Source: Phaeobacter italicus (GTDB lineage: Bacteria > Pseudomonadota > Alphaproteobacteria > Rhodobacterales > Rhodobacteraceae). From it: 64,000 nucleotides of DNA. The notes under the pieces were generated by a model. It was not told the DNA's origin. It saw only the letters and a list, made by a program, of their open reading frames with translations, and searched no databases. The DNA is taken from assembly GCF_001258055.1 (NCBI RefSeq), contig NZ_CVRM01000003.1:29778-93777 (forward strand), written 5' to 3'. Shown here piece after piece: positions 37,209-47,003 of the stretch (the stretch's first letter is position 1; each line of letters starts with the position of its first letter). Position numbers and translations under genes: made by a program.

Positions 37209-40129
37209 TGCGGATTTCCGGGTGGGGCCAATCGGGCGAGGCGCGCGAGGTCGGATTTACATTCAACGGGCAGGCTCTTCGTGGGCGAGATGGTGAACCG
37301 CTTGCTGCGGCCCTTCTGGCCAATGGCATTCACCTTGTTGGGCGATCGTTCAAATACCACCGCCCTCGCGGCATTCTGACAGCAGGCAGCGAAGAGCCCA
37401 ACGCGCTTGTCACTCTGGGGGAGGGAGCGCAGCAAGAGCCGAATGTCCGCGCAACCACCTTGCCCCTGTTTGAGGGGCTGTCAGCCCGGAGCCAGAACTG
37501 CTGGCCGTCGGTTGGTTTTGATGTGATGGCGCTCAACGATCTGGCGGCTCCGTTTCTGGGGGCCGGGTTTTATTACAAGACCTTCATGTGGCCGGCCGAA
37601 TTCTGGGAGCGGTTGTATGAACCCCTGATCCGAAGGGCGGCAGGGCTTGGTGCCTTGTCGGGGGCACCGGATGATGCCGCTTATGAAAAGGCCTTTGGTT
37701 TCTGTGATCTCTTGGTGGTCGGGGCGGGGCCTGCCGGGTTGATGGCGGCACTGACTGCTGCGCGTGCTGGGCTTGACGTGATCCTGTGCGACGAAGATGT
37801 GACACCGGGGGGACGGTTGCAAAGCGAGCGTGACACCATCGCAGATGCCCCTGCGCAGGCATGGATCGATGCGACAGTTGCCGAACTGGACAGTTGCGAC
37901 AATGTCCGGCGCATGGCGCGGACCACCGTAACTGGCGTCTATGACCAGGGCACCTATGCCGCCCTGGAGATGGTGCCGCAGTCATCAGGCAGAGCAGGGC
38001 GGGCGTGTTTCTGGCGCTTGATGGCCAAACGCGCGATCCTTGCCACCGGCGCGCTGGAACGCCCGATTGCCTTTGCCAACAACGACCGGCCGGGGATCAT
38101 GATGGCCGGTGCCGTACGCAGCTATCTCAATCGCTGGGGCGTTGCACCCGGCGAACGGGTCAGTGTTTTTGCCAACAACGATCACGCCCATCGCACCGCG
38201 CGTGATCTGGTGGCGGCGGGCGTCCATGTTGCCGCCGTGATCGACAGCCGCCATGACGCGCCGCAAAGTGATCTGTTCCGGGTGATCCGGGGCGCAACAG
38301 TCTGCAATGCCTCGGGTCGACGCAGGTTGGAGAGCATCACCCTGCGCTCTGTCGGAGGGGAAGAGAAGCTGCAGACCGATTGTCTGGCCATGTCTGGTGG
38401 CTGGAACCCGACGCTGCATCTGACCTGCCATCTGAACGCACGCCCCCGCTGGAGACGGGATCTGGCCTGTTTCATTCCGGAGCCTGACGCAGTGCCGGGG
38501 CTGGATCCGGCAGGCGCCTGCCGGGGCAGGTTCAGCACCGCTCAGGCGTTGCAGGATGGTGCCGACGCGGCGCTGCGGGCGCTGAAGGCGTTGGGCAAGT
38601 CAGCGGGACCTGCGGATGTTCCAAAGGCCGAGGCAGACAGCTATGGCATCCAACCGCTTTGGTCGGTGCCAGGGCGTGGCCGGGCCTGGGTCGATTTCCA
38701 AAATGACGTGACGGTCAAGGATATCTGCCAGTCGGCCGCGGAGAACTTTCGCTCTGTTGAGCATATGAAGCGCTACACGACGCAAGGCATGGCAACGGAT
38801 CAGGGCAAAAGCTCAAACGTGGTGGCGCTGGCGGTGCTAGCTGAGGCCACGGACCGGTCGATTGCTGAAACCGGCACCACCACCTTTCGTCCGCCTTTTG
38901 TGCCGGTTGCTCTTGGGGCGATGGGGGCCGGGGCAACGGGCATGGGGTTTGCGCCGCGCCGGATGCTGAGCTCGCATCAGGTGGCGGAAGAACGCGGCGC
39001 GACCATGATGGAGGTCGGGCTGTGGTATCGTGCCAGCTATTTTCCCAAACCGGGCGAGACCAGTTGGCGACAATCCTGCGACCGCGAAGTGGGATATGTT
39101 CGCAATGCGGTCGGGATTGCGGATGTGTCGACCCTTGGCAAGATCGACATTCAGGGGCCAGATGCTGCGCGACTGCTGGAGTATGTCTATGTGAACCGTT
39201 TTTCCAAACTCGCACCCGGTCGCGTCCGATATGGGCTGATGCTGCGGGAAGACGGGTTTGTGATGGATGACGGCACAACGGCCTGCCTGGGAGAGAACCA
39301 CTATGTGATGACCACCACCACTGCGGCAGCCGGTCAGGCGATGGCGCATCTGGAATTTGTCACGCAGGTGCTGCAGCCGCAGTGGAATGTCCGTATCAGT
39401 TCTGTGACCGAACAATGGGCGCAGTTTTCCATCGCAGGTCCCAAGGCGCGCGCGCTGTTGCAGGATCTGGCTGGCGCCGGGTTTGTGCCGTCTGACTGGC
39501 CCTTTATGTCCTGCGGGCAACTGCAGCTGGGTGATGTCATGGCGCGGCTGTTCCGGATCTCCTTTTCGGGAGAGGAAGCCTATGAGCTGGCAGTGCCCTC
39601 GCGCTATGGAGAGAGCCTGTTCCGGCTGCTGCTGGAGAGAGCAGAGGCCGTGGGCGGCGGTCCTTATGGATTGGAGGCCCTGAATGTGCTGCGCCTTGAA
39701 AAGGGGTTTCTCACCCACGCAGAGATCAATGGGACCGCCTCGTTGCATGATCTGGGGCTGGAGGAAATGATGAACCCCGATGCGCCCTGCGTGGGACAGG
39801 TCATGGCAGGGCGAGAGGGGCTCGTTGCGCGCGACCGCATGCGACTTGTCGGGATCAGGCCAACTGATCCGGGAGAGCGGCTGAGCGCAGGCGCGCATCT
39901 GTTTGACCCCGACGACAGCGTGGAGCGAAAGAACGATCAGGGCTATGTGACCTCGGTCGGGCATTCGCCCACTTTGGGGCATATGATCGGGTTGGCATTG
40001 ATAAAATCGGGGCCTGACCGGATTGGGGATCCGATCCGTATGGTGGATCACACGGCTGGGTTGGATGTGATCTGTGACATCGTGGAGCCGGTGTTCTTTG
40101 ATCCGGAGGGGGAGAGAGCCCGTGGTTGA
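37208..40129 (+). CDS. soxA: Sarcosine oxidase subunit alpha
   Basis: A 973-residue subunit. The N-terminal part resembles a 2Fe-2S-type beta-grasp fold (GFTFNGQALRGRDGEPLAAALLANGIHLVGRSFKYHRPRG) without the cluster cysteines. A dinucleotide-binding fold follows (LLVVGAGPAGLMAALTAARAGL, about 170-190), and the C-terminal third is a folate-binding aminomethyltransferase-like (GcvT) domain (GKIDIQGPDAARLLEYVYVNRFSKL). It carries the NAD and tetrahydrofolate sites of the complex. ATG at 37208 overlaps the soxD stop; an in-frame frame upstream is antiparallel noise. Confidence 0.93.
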   Translation: MRISGWGQSGEAREVGFTFNGQALRGRDGEPLAAALLANGIHLVGRSFKYHRPRGILTAGSEEPNALVTLGEGAQQEPNVRATTLPLFEGLSARSQNCWPSVGFDVMALNDLAAPFLGAGFYYKTFMWPAEFWERLYEPLIRRAAGLGALSGAPDDAAYEKAFGFCDLLVVGAGPAGLMAALTAARAGLDVILCDEDVTPGGRLQSERDTIADAPAQAWIDATVAELDSCDNVRRMARTTVTGVYDQGTYAALEMVPQSSGRAGRACFWRLMAKRAILATGALERPIAFANNDRPGIMMAGAVRSYLNRWGVAPGERVSVFANNDHAHRTARDLVAAGVHVAAVIDSRHDAPQSDLFRVIRGATVCNASGRRRLESITLRSVGGEEKLQTDCLAMSGGWNPTLHLTCHLNARPRWRRDLACFIPEPDAVPGLDPAGACRGRFSTAQALQDGADAALRALKALGKSAGPADVPKAEADSYGIQPLWSVPGRGRAWVDFQNDVTVKDICQSAAENFRSVEHMKRYTTQGMATDQGKSSNVVALAVLAEATDRSIAETGTTTFRPPFVPVALGAMGAGATGMGFAPRRMLSSHQVAEERGATMMEVGLWYRASYFPKPGETSWRQSCDREVGYVRNAVGIADVSTLGKIDIQGPDAARLLEYVYVNRFSKLAPGRVRYGLMLREDGFVMDDGTTACLGENHYVMTTTTAAAGQAMAHLEFVTQVLQPQWNVRISSVTEQWAQFSIAGPKARALLQDLAGAGFVPSDWPFMSCGQLQLGDVMARLFRISFSGEEAYELAVPSRYGESLFRLLLERAEAVGGGPYGLEALNVLRLEKGFLTHAEINGTASLHDLGLEEMMNPDAPCVGQVMAGREGLVARDRMRLVGIRPTDPGERLSAGAHLFDPDDSVERKNDQGYVTSVGHSPTLGHMIGLALIKSGPDRIGDPIRMVDHTAGLDVICDIVEPVFFDPEGERARG

Positions 40130-40667
40130 GCTGAGCGCAAAGACACCCTGTGCGGATCTGCTGCCGCTGACAGTTGGGGCGCTGACACTGAGCGAGGTCG
40201 CGCCAACGGTGATGACCACGCTGTCTCCTTACGAGGGGTGCAGGGATGCGTTGTCGGCGGCGTTGGAGGCGCGCTATGGTCTGCGCTGGCCCAAACCCAA
40301 CCGCAGCACCGCAAAGGCGGGGGTTCGGTTGCTGTGGTTTGGGCGGGACATGGCGCTGCTGTCAGGCGCTGCCCCTGATCGCGGGCTCTCGGATCACGCG
40401 GCGCTGGTCGACCAAAGCGATGGTTGGGCCGTTGTTCAGCTGAGCGGTGCGGGGGCTGAGGACGCACTGGCCCGTTTGTGTCCGGTGGATTTGCGTCCTT
40501 CTGTGTTCAAGCGGGGGCATACGGCACGGTGCGACCTGCGCCACATGATGGCATCGATCACGCGTCTTGGGCCTGCATCATTTCAGATCATGGTGTTTCG
40601 CTCTATGGCGGAAACCCTGGTGGAAGATGTGAAAACAGCGATGGAAGCTGTCGCGGCACGGGGGTAA
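40122..40667 (+). CDS. soxG: Sarcosine oxidase subunit gamma
   Basis: A 181-residue subunit, predicted with GTG at 40122 (VVELSAKTP), which overlaps the soxA stop by 8 nt and follows a GGAGGGGGAGAGA site. The segment VQLSGAGAEDALARLCPVDLRPSVF and the GHTARCDLRHMMASITRLG stretch are family-typical. It completes the soxBDAG set; no glyA, purU or folD gene follows, unlike many sox loci. Confidence 0.87.
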   Translation: MVELSAKTPCADLLPLTVGALTLSEVAPTVMTTLSPYEGCRDALSAALEARYGLRWPKPNRSTAKAGVRLLWFGRDMALLSGAAPDRGLSDHAALVDQSDGWAVVQLSGAGAEDALARLCPVDLRPSVFKRGHTARCDLRHMMASITRLGPASFQIMVFRSMAETLVEDVKTAMEAVAARG

Positions 40668-40704
40668 TCTTGGGGATCACCAACTGATTCCGGGAGCCCG
40701 ATTC

Positions 40705-41043
40705 ATGATCCGTCATGCGCTTGTTGCTATTGTCTTGGCAGCGCCGGCCTACGCCGCTGAAAACAAAGAAGAAAGCTGCAAGTATCAAGGGCAGGTCATG
40801 GCTGCGGTCCAGCAAGCGCGCCTGGATGGCGTGAAGCAGGATGAGGTCGTTGAGACGATTCTGGCAGCCTCGCCTGAGTGGCCGGATCAATACAGCAACG
40901 CCCTGCCGCAATTGAGCGCGCATATCTACAGCCTGCGCAAACGCGACCTGCGCAAGAACGATTTCGGTGCCATTCTGGAACAGCAGTGCCTGGAAAACTG
41001 GGACCAGATCCAGGAAATGAAAAAGCAGCTACAAAGCAACTGA
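40705..41043 (+). CDS. Small exported protein of unknown function
   Basis: A 112-residue protein with a signal peptide (MIRHALVAIVLAAPAYA, 1-17, cleaved before AEN). The mature part of about 95 residues is helical and charged with two Cys (ESCKYQG and EQQCLEN) that could form a disulfide. Not recognised as a named family. It ends one nucleotide before dnaG. Confidence 0.7.
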   Translation: MIRHALVAIVLAAPAYAAENKEESCKYQGQVMAAVQQARLDGVKQDEVVETILAASPEWPDQYSNALPQLSAHIYSLRKRDLRKNDFGAILEQQCLENWDQIQEMKKQLQSN

Positions 41044-41044
41044 C

Positions 41045-43243
41045 ATGTCTCTGCCGCCCGGATTTCTTGATGAATTGCGCACACGCGTCAGCCTTACGCA
41101 GGTTGTCGGGCGCAAAGTCATGTGGGATCAGCGCAAATCCAATCAGGGCAAGGGGGACATGTGGTCACCATGCCCGTTCCACCATGAAAAAACCGCCAGC
41201 TTTCACGTCGATGACCGCAAGGGGTTTTATTATTGCTTTGGCTGTCATGCCAAAGGCGATGCGCTGAAGTTCATTCAGGAAACCGAGAATGTGGGCTTCA
41301 TGGAAGCGGTCGAAATCCTTGCCCAGGAGGCGGGGATGGAAATGCCCGCCCGCGACCCTCGCGCCCAGCAGAAACAGGACCATCGCAGCCAGCTGGCCGA
41401 GGTCATGGAACAGGCGGTGCGCTTTTTCCGGATGCAGCTGAAAACGCGCCAGGCTGAAGAGGCGCGCAGCTATCTGGCCCGCCGGGGGCTCAGCCCCGAG
41501 GCGCAGGACCGGTGGGAAATCGGATTTGCCCCGGACGGGTGGCAGAACCTCTGGGATGCCCTGCGTGGCAAGGGTGTCCCCGAAGAGCTGATCCTTGGGG
41601 CGGGTCTTGCGAAACCGTCGAACAAGGGTGGCAAACCCTATGACACTTTCCGTAACCGGATCATGTTCCCGATCCGCGATGCCCGTGGCCGCGCCATTGC
41701 CTTTGGCGGGCGGGCGATGGACCCAAATGACAACGCGAAATACCTGAACTCGCCGGAAACCGCGTTGTTTGACAAGGGGCGCAGTCTCTACAATCACGGC
41801 CCCGCACGCACCGCATCCGGCAAGACCGGCCAGCTTTTGGTGGCCGAGGGCTACATGGATGTGATCGCGCTGTCAGAGGGTGGGTTTGCCGCCTCAGTGG
41901 CCCCGCTTGGAACGGCGATCACCGAACATCAGCTGCATATGCTCTGGCGGATCGCGGATGAGCCGATCATCGCGCTTGATGGTGACAAGGCAGGCCTGCG
42001 CGCAGCGATGCGGCTGATTGATCTGGCGCTGCCCTTGCTGGAGGCAGGTAAATCGCTGCGCTTTGCGCTGATGCCCGAAGGCAAGGACCCCGACGATCTG
42101 ATCCGCAGTGAAGGGCCTGAGGCCGTTCAGGCTGTTCTGGACCAGGCCATGCCGATGGTGAAACTCCTGTGGCAGCGCGAGACTGAGGGCAAAGTTTTTG
42201 ACAGCCCCGAACGCAAGGCCGCGCTCGATAAAGCGTTGCGCGACAAGATTCGTCTGATCCGGGATCCGTCCATTCGCCGCCACTACGGCGAAGATATTCA
42301 GGACATGCGCTGGGAACTCTTTCGCGGTGGGCGTCCCCGCGACGAGATGCGCAGCCCCGCTCAGGATGTGGCACCAGATTATCCGCCGATGCCGGAAGCG
42401 GGATATGATCCGGGGTATGACAACGGCTATGATCCCGATCCGGGCTATGACATGGGCTATGACCCAGCGCCTGCGTTTGATCCCGGCTTTGATGCGCCGC
42501 CGTCAGTACCACAGGATACGCGGCCCCCGGTTCGTCAGGGGCAGGGGGGCAATGCCCCTTCGGGCGGGTATTCAGGCCGCAAGGGCGGAGGCTTTCGTGA
42601 TGGAGGACGTCCGCCCTGGCGTGGAAAGAACGCGCCGCCAACGCCGCTGCAAACCACGCGCAACTCGCTTTTGGCGGGGGGGAGCGAGGAATCTCTGGTG
42701 CGGGTCCGTGAGGCAGTGATCCTTGCGACGGTCATCACCACACCAGCCGTGATTGCGCAGTTTGAGGCCAACCTGGAACGGATGGCCTGTGTCGGGTCAG
42801 ATCATGCGCTTCTGCGGGATCTGGTGCTGCGCCATGGCATTGATGCACCGGATCGCCTTAAAGAGGAAATTGATGCGGCGGCCGGAGCGCATGCTCTTGA
42901 AAACCTCTTCGCGCTACGCCATGTGGCAATCATGCCCTGCCTGCGCAGACCCGGCGATGTGGAAACCGCAAGCCTGACGCTTGCCGAAGAATTTGCCAAG
43001 CTGGAAGCCAGCCGGGGCCTTGATGCAGAACTTGCCGAGGCCGAAGAGGACCTGAGCGGCCTTGCAGATGAGGCTGTGACCTGGCGTCTGGGCCAGGCGG
43101 CTGAGGCGCGAAATAAGGCAGTGCGCAGCGAGAACGAGGACCGCGCACAGTATGATGTGGGGGAGAACGGGGCGCGTCTGAACCGGGAGGAACGGGACGC
43201 CTTTGGAGCCCTTCTGGAACGTATTGGCTACTCCAAGAAGTGA
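41045..43243 (+). CDS. dnaG: DNA primase DnaG
   Basis: A 732-residue primase that makes RNA primers at the replication fork. The zinc-binding domain contains CPFHHEKTASFHVDDRKGF, then YCFGCHAKGDA (Cys, His, Cys, Cys). The core and TOPRIM domain follow (about 125-425: LLVAEGYMDVIALSEGG and ALDGDKAGLRAA). The C-terminal helicase-binding domain is about 550-732. Between them, residues about 445-530 form a long low-complexity linker: repeated Tyr-Asp with Pro and Gly, then a Gly/Arg-rich stretch. The gene is followed by rpoD, as in the macromolecular-synthesis operon. Confidence 0.94.
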   Translation: MSLPPGFLDELRTRVSLTQVVGRKVMWDQRKSNQGKGDMWSPCPFHHEKTASFHVDDRKGFYYCFGCHAKGDALKFIQETENVGFMEAVEILAQEAGMEMPARDPRAQQKQDHRSQLAEVMEQAVRFFRMQLKTRQAEEARSYLARRGLSPEAQDRWEIGFAPDGWQNLWDALRGKGVPEELILGAGLAKPSNKGGKPYDTFRNRIMFPIRDARGRAIAFGGRAMDPNDNAKYLNSPETALFDKGRSLYNHGPARTASGKTGQLLVAEGYMDVIALSEGGFAASVAPLGTAITEHQLHMLWRIADEPIIALDGDKAGLRAAMRLIDLALPLLEAGKSLRFALMPEGKDPDDLIRSEGPEAVQAVLDQAMPMVKLLWQRETEGKVFDSPERKAALDKALRDKIRLIRDPSIRRHYGEDIQDMRWELFRGGRPRDEMRSPAQDVAPDYPPMPEAGYDPGYDNGYDPDPGYDMGYDPAPAFDPGFDAPPSVPQDTRPPVRQGQGGNAPSGGYSGRKGGGFRDGGRPPWRGKNAPPTPLQTTRNSLLAGGSEESLVRVREAVILATVITTPAVIAQFEANLERMACVGSDHALLRDLVLRHGIDAPDRLKEEIDAAAGAHALENLFALRHVAIMPCLRRPGDVETASLTLAEEFAKLEASRGLDAELAEAEEDLSGLADEAVTWRLGQAAEARNKAVRSENEDRAQYDVGENGARLNREERDAFGALLERIGYSKK

Positions 43244-43308
43244 CCCCTGCGCAGCAGTCAGGTCGTTTTGCTAAGGAAGAGCAGAAGAAAAACGGGTAAA
43301 CCGGGTGA

Positions 43309-43336
43309 CGAATCAATAGATCGCGATAATGATTCG
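43309..43336. promoter_or_regulatory. Inverted repeat upstream of rpoD
   Basis: CGAATCA and TGATTCG, a perfect 7-bp inverted repeat with a 14-nt AT-rich spacer, 38 nt before the rpoD start codon. A promoter-proximal regulatory site is possible; function unknown. Confidence 0.4.
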
Positions 43337-43374
43337 CGAGACCGAATCGCCCCAGCCCCTACGAGGAGCATTGA

Positions 43375-45360
43375 ATGGCCGCCAAAGATACCGACGACCG
43401 CAAACCTGATGATCAGGAGCCTGAAATCTCTCTCGATATGAGCCAGGCTCAGGTCAAGAAGATGATCGCCGAGGCGCGAGAGAAGGGCTACATCACTTAC
43501 GATCAGCTCAATCAGGTCCTGCCGCCGGATCAGGTCAGTTCGGAGCAGATCGAGGATGTTATGTCCATGCTCTCCGAGATGGGCATCAACATCATCGAGG
43601 ATGAAGAGGCCGAAGAGGAAGAGCAGAAAGGCTCGACCGACCTGGTCACGACCGACAGCAACCGCGAAGTCGCCGTTGCAGGTGCCCAGACTGAAAAGCT
43701 GGACCGCACCGATGACCCTGTGCGCATGTACCTGCGCGAAATGGGCTCGGTTGAGCTGCTGAGCCGCGAAGGCGAGATCGCGATTGCCAAGCGCATCGAG
43801 GCTGGCCGCAACACGATGATTGCGGGTCTGTGTGAAAGCCCGCTGACCTTCCAGGCGATCACGATCTGGCACGACGAACTTCTGTCCGAAGACATTCTTT
43901 TGCGGGATGTCATCGATCTGGAAGCCACCTTTGGCAACCAGATGGACGAGGATGGCGATGTGGCGGAGCCGGTCGTCGATACCTCGGCGGTTGCTGCCAA
44001 CAAGCCTGCCAAGGATACCGGCCCGGAGCTGGATGCAGATGGCAACCCGATTGCCTCTGATGACGATGATGACGACGACGAGCAGGCCAACATGTCCCTC
44101 GCAGCAATGGAAGCTGCGCTGAAGGACAAGGTGTTGACCACGCTTGAGCAGATCTCCTCTGACTACTCGCAGCTGAGCGAGATGCAGGACAGCCGGATCT
44201 CTGCGACACTGAACGAAGACGGCTCTTTCAGCGACAATGATGAGCAGATCTATCAGTCCCTGCGTTCGGAAATCGTTGAACTGGTGAACGGTCTTCACCT
44301 GCACAACAACCGTATCGAGGCGTTGATCGACCAGCTTTACGGCATCAACCGCCGCGTCATGCAGATCGACAGCTCGATGGTGAAACTGGCTGACCAGGCC
44401 CGCATCAACCGTCGCGAGTTCGTCGAAGCCTACCGTGGTCGCGAACTGGATCCGAACTGGCTTGCCGACATGGGCGAAAAGCCCGGTCGTGGGTGGCAGA
44501 TGTTCATCGAACGCTCTACCGACAAGGTCGAAGAGCTGCGTGCAGACATGGCGCAGGTCGGCCAGTATGTGGGTCTGGATATTTCGGAATTCCGTCGCAT
44601 CGTTCAGCAGGTTCAGAAGGGCGAGAAAGAAGCCCGTCAGGCCAAGAAGGAAATGGTCGAGGCCAACCTGCGCCTGGTTATTTCGATCGCCAAGAAATAC
44701 ACCAACCGCGGTCTGCAATTCCTTGACCTTATTCAGGAAGGCAACATCGGCCTGATGAAGGCGGTGGACAAGTTCGAATACCGCCGCGGATACAAGTTCT
44801 CGACCTATGCGACCTGGTGGATCCGTCAGGCAATCACGCGCTCCATCGCGGATCAGGCCCGGACCATCCGTATTCCGGTCCACATGATCGAGACCATCAA
44901 CAAGCTGGTCCGCACCGGTCGTCAGATGCTGCACGAAATCGGCCGCGAGCCGACGCCGGAAGAACTGGCCGAAAAGCTGCAGATGCCGCTGGAAAAGGTC
45001 CGCAAGGTGATGAAGATCGCCAAGGAGCCGATCTCGCTCGAAACCCCGATCGGGGACGAGGAAGACAGCCAGCTTGGCGATTTCATCGAGGACAAGAATG
45101 CCGTGCTGCCGCTCGACAGCGCCATTCAGGAAAACCTCAAGGAAACCACGACACGGGTTCTGGCCTCGCTCACCCCGCGTGAAGAACGGGTTCTGCGGAT
45201 GCGTTTTGGCATCGGCATGAACACCGATCACACGCTGGAAGAAGTCGGCCAGCAGTTCAGCGTGACCCGCGAACGGATCCGCCAGATCGAGGCAAAGGCG
45301 CTGCGCAAGCTGAAGCACCCGAGCCGCTCGCGCAAACTGCGCAGCTTCCTCGACCAATAA
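43375..45360 (+). CDS. rpoD: RNA polymerase primary sigma factor RpoD
   Basis: A 661-residue sigma-70. Region 1.1 (about 1-75), an acidic non-conserved region with a run of Asp near residue 225, region 2 ([43 protein letters not shown], about 450-500) and region 4.2 ([29 protein letters not shown]) are all present. It directs most housekeeping transcription. ATG at 43375. It lies 131 nt downstream of dnaG. Confidence 0.96.
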   Translation: MAAKDTDDRKPDDQEPEISLDMSQAQVKKMIAEAREKGYITYDQLNQVLPPDQVSSEQIEDVMSMLSEMGINIIEDEEAEEEEQKGSTDLVTTDSNREVAVAGAQTEKLDRTDDPVRMYLREMGSVELLSREGEIAIAKRIEAGRNTMIAGLCESPLTFQAITIWHDELLSEDILLRDVIDLEATFGNQMDEDGDVAEPVVDTSAVAANKPAKDTGPELDADGNPIASDDDDDDDEQANMSLAAMEAALKDKVLTTLEQISSDYSQLSEMQDSRISATLNEDGSFSDNDEQIYQSLRSEIVELVNGLHLHNNRIEALIDQLYGINRRVMQIDSSMVKLADQARINRREFVEAYRGRELDPNWLADMGEKPGRGWQMFIERSTDKVEELRADMAQVGQYVGLDISEFRRIVQQVQKGEKEARQAKKEMVEANLRLVISIAKKYTNRGLQFLDLIQEGNIGLMKAVDKFEYRRGYKFSTYATWWIRQAITRSIADQARTIRIPVHMIETINKLVRTGRQMLHEIGREPTPEELAEKLQMPLEKVRKVMKIAKEPISLETPIGDEEDSQLGDFIEDKNAVLPLDSAIQENLKETTTRVLASLTPREERVLRMRFGIGMNTDHTLEEVGQQFSVTRERIRQIEAKALRKLKHPSRSRKLRSFLDQ

Positions 45361-45381
45361 GCGGTATTTACCAGCATCAAG

Positions 45382-45410
45382 AAGGGCGCTCCATCGGGCG
45401 CCCTTTTTTC
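45382..45410 (+). terminator. Terminator after rpoD
   Basis: AAGGGCGC pairs with GCGCCCTT over an 8-nt loop, followed by TTTTTC, about 20 nt after the rpoD stop codon. Confidence 0.8.
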
Positions 45411-45555
45411 GTTTTGGGTCCATGGATTGCCACCACAGTCATGGTGGGTGTTGAGGGGGCGTTAACCAATAAGGCAGACGAGCAATTGTTGCCGCCTGCC
45501 GGGGCTCTTAAATTAAGGCTACGTTAAGAGTTCAGATCCACCCGGAGGCCACGAT

Positions 45556-45873
45556 ATGTCGCAACACAGCAACCTGCAGGAAGCCTTGGGCGTTCTGGAT
45601 GGGCGTTTGCGGTCACTTCATGCTCTGACCCGGGCGAACTCCTTTCTGGTCGAAATCCTGCGAAATGAACGCGAAGTGCTGGAAAAGATGGATGGCGACG
45701 TCGCCCGTGACATGCTGCGCGCCCGGGCCCGCCGTCATTTTGGTGCCGAGGCGGGTGAGAATGCCTGCCCTGAAACGCTGAAGGTTCTTGAAACCGCCCT
45801 GAGCCAACCGCGCGAGGCCGCCCAAACCGAAAGCGCGCAAATCATTCCCTTCCCATCGCGCCGGGACGCGTGA
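45556..45873 (+). CDS. Small helical cytoplasmic protein, unknown
   Basis: A 105-residue protein not recognised. It is largely helical and charged (LQEALGVLDGRLRSLHALTRANSFLVEILRNEREVLEKMDGDVARDMLRARARRHFG), with coiled-coil tendency between about 5 and 50, and a C-terminal IIPFPSRRD typical of small roseobacter proteins. No signal peptide or membrane segment. ATG follows CCCGGAGG. It lies alone between rpoD and the exported pair. Confidence 0.6.
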   Translation: MSQHSNLQEALGVLDGRLRSLHALTRANSFLVEILRNEREVLEKMDGDVARDMLRARARRHFGAEAGENACPETLKVLETALSQPREAAQTESAQIIPFPSRRDA

Positions 45874-46035
45874 TGGTTGGGTGAGTGCAGGGTGGTTCGT
45901 GATCGAATGTGAGCCCTGTCCTATGGTCGTTGGGTGGAAATCCCTCGGCTCGTTCATATCTGTCTATCAATAGCTCAGGCCAGCGATGCCGATTTTTCGG
46001 TCGCAGGCGAGCATTGAACCGACAGGATTTGAAAC

Positions 46036-46443
46036 ATGCGACCATTCAAATATGCTCTAGCTGCCCTATTCGCCTTCGCCCCGCTTGCCCAGGCGCAAAC
46101 CGTTCACGTTACGCCGGACCGGGCACGTGTATTCCCTTTGTCCGATGGAAGTTTTGAAGTTGCGCCGCCTCGCGGTCAGGTGCTTGACGGATATTGGTGC
46201 GCAGCAGCTGACTACGCCCGTCGCGGCCTAGGCGCCGACTGGGGGCAGGACATCTATGTGGCGCGCGGATTGGGAGACGGCGTTGCCATCAACCGGACAT
46301 CGACCGTGATCTTCACGCTTACCCCTGTCCCGAGTGACAAGCCGGATCGGTTCATCACACGGACCAACGCTTTTCACGTTGGCGATCGGCTGAACGTGCA
46401 GGAAGCTGATCACAAATGCAGCATCGTCCGGCGGCGGTTCTGA
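46036..46443 (+). CDS. Exported protein, paralogue A of a tandem pair
   Basis: A 135-residue protein with a signal peptide (about 1-21, cleaved after AQA). The mature domain contains DGYWCAAADYARRGLGADWGQDIYVARGLG, also seen with changes in the next gene, and a second Cys near the C-terminus (HKCSIVRRRF). The two Cys probably form a disulfide. Family not recognised. Confidence 0.72.
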   Translation: MRPFKYALAALFAFAPLAQAQTVHVTPDRARVFPLSDGSFEVAPPRGQVLDGYWCAAADYARRGLGADWGQDIYVARGLGDGVAINRTSTVIFTLTPVPSDKPDRFITRTNAFHVGDRLNVQEADHKCSIVRRRF

Positions 46444-46478
46444 TCGGCTAAGCGACATTGGCAATGGGAGGTGCCGAC

Positions 46479-46952
46479 ATGACAGATCTATTGGCCAAAA
46501 AGACCAGCGCGTCCGCAATGAATGGTCTACAGTGGGGGGTGGTCGCAGTGATGCTCAGCGGGCTCGTGCTTACCGCCGTGCCCGCAGCCGCCCAGGCCTT
46601 TACCGCAGTCAACCGTCTCCAGGTGGTTCCGGCAGGGACAAGCCAGTTTGAGGTCATAGGCCGGGCAGGCGCGTTCAAGCCGGATTACTGGTGCGCGGCG
46701 GGCGATTATGTCCGCAAATCGCTTGGCCTGTCTTGGCAGACAAAGATCTACGCAGTTGACGGAATTTCCCGCAGTGTCACCACGGGTGCGAGATCGGCGG
46801 TTCGGTTCACGTTGGATCCTGAAGCTGCAGGAATCACACCCTATGACGCCAATTGGGTCGGAGATATCCTGACACCGGGATATTCCATGCGCGCCAATGC
46901 AGCCTTTGGGGAATGTGAGGACAGCCTGTTTCCCTTCCGCCGCTTCAACTGA
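46479..46952 (+). CDS. Exported protein, paralogue B of a tandem pair
   Basis: A 157-residue protein similar to the preceding one: PDYWCAAGDYVRKSLGLSWQTKIYAVDGIS aligns with its counterpart, and FGECEDSLFPFRRF resembles the C-terminus. It has a longer N-terminal hydrophobic segment (about 20-40, WGVVAVMLSGLVLTAVPAAAQA), a likely signal peptide. ATG at 46479 follows GGGAGG. In-frame ATG at 46518 is an alternative. Family not recognised. Confidence 0.7.
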   Translation: MTDLLAKKTSASAMNGLQWGVVAVMLSGLVLTAVPAAAQAFTAVNRLQVVPAGTSQFEVIGRAGAFKPDYWCAAGDYVRKSLGLSWQTKIYAVDGISRSVTTGARSAVRFTLDPEAAGITPYDANWVGDILTPGYSMRANAAFGECEDSLFPFRRFN

Positions 46953-47003
46953 TACCAGTCGGGCAGAGCTTTCTTCAGCGCCGCAGATATGCACGGAGCA
47001 GCC

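Noticed and set aside
43258..45423. A 721-codon open frame antisense to rpoD
   Set aside because: It mirrors the codon structure of rpoD, shows no domain and has no plausible start signal. It is a by-product of high GC.
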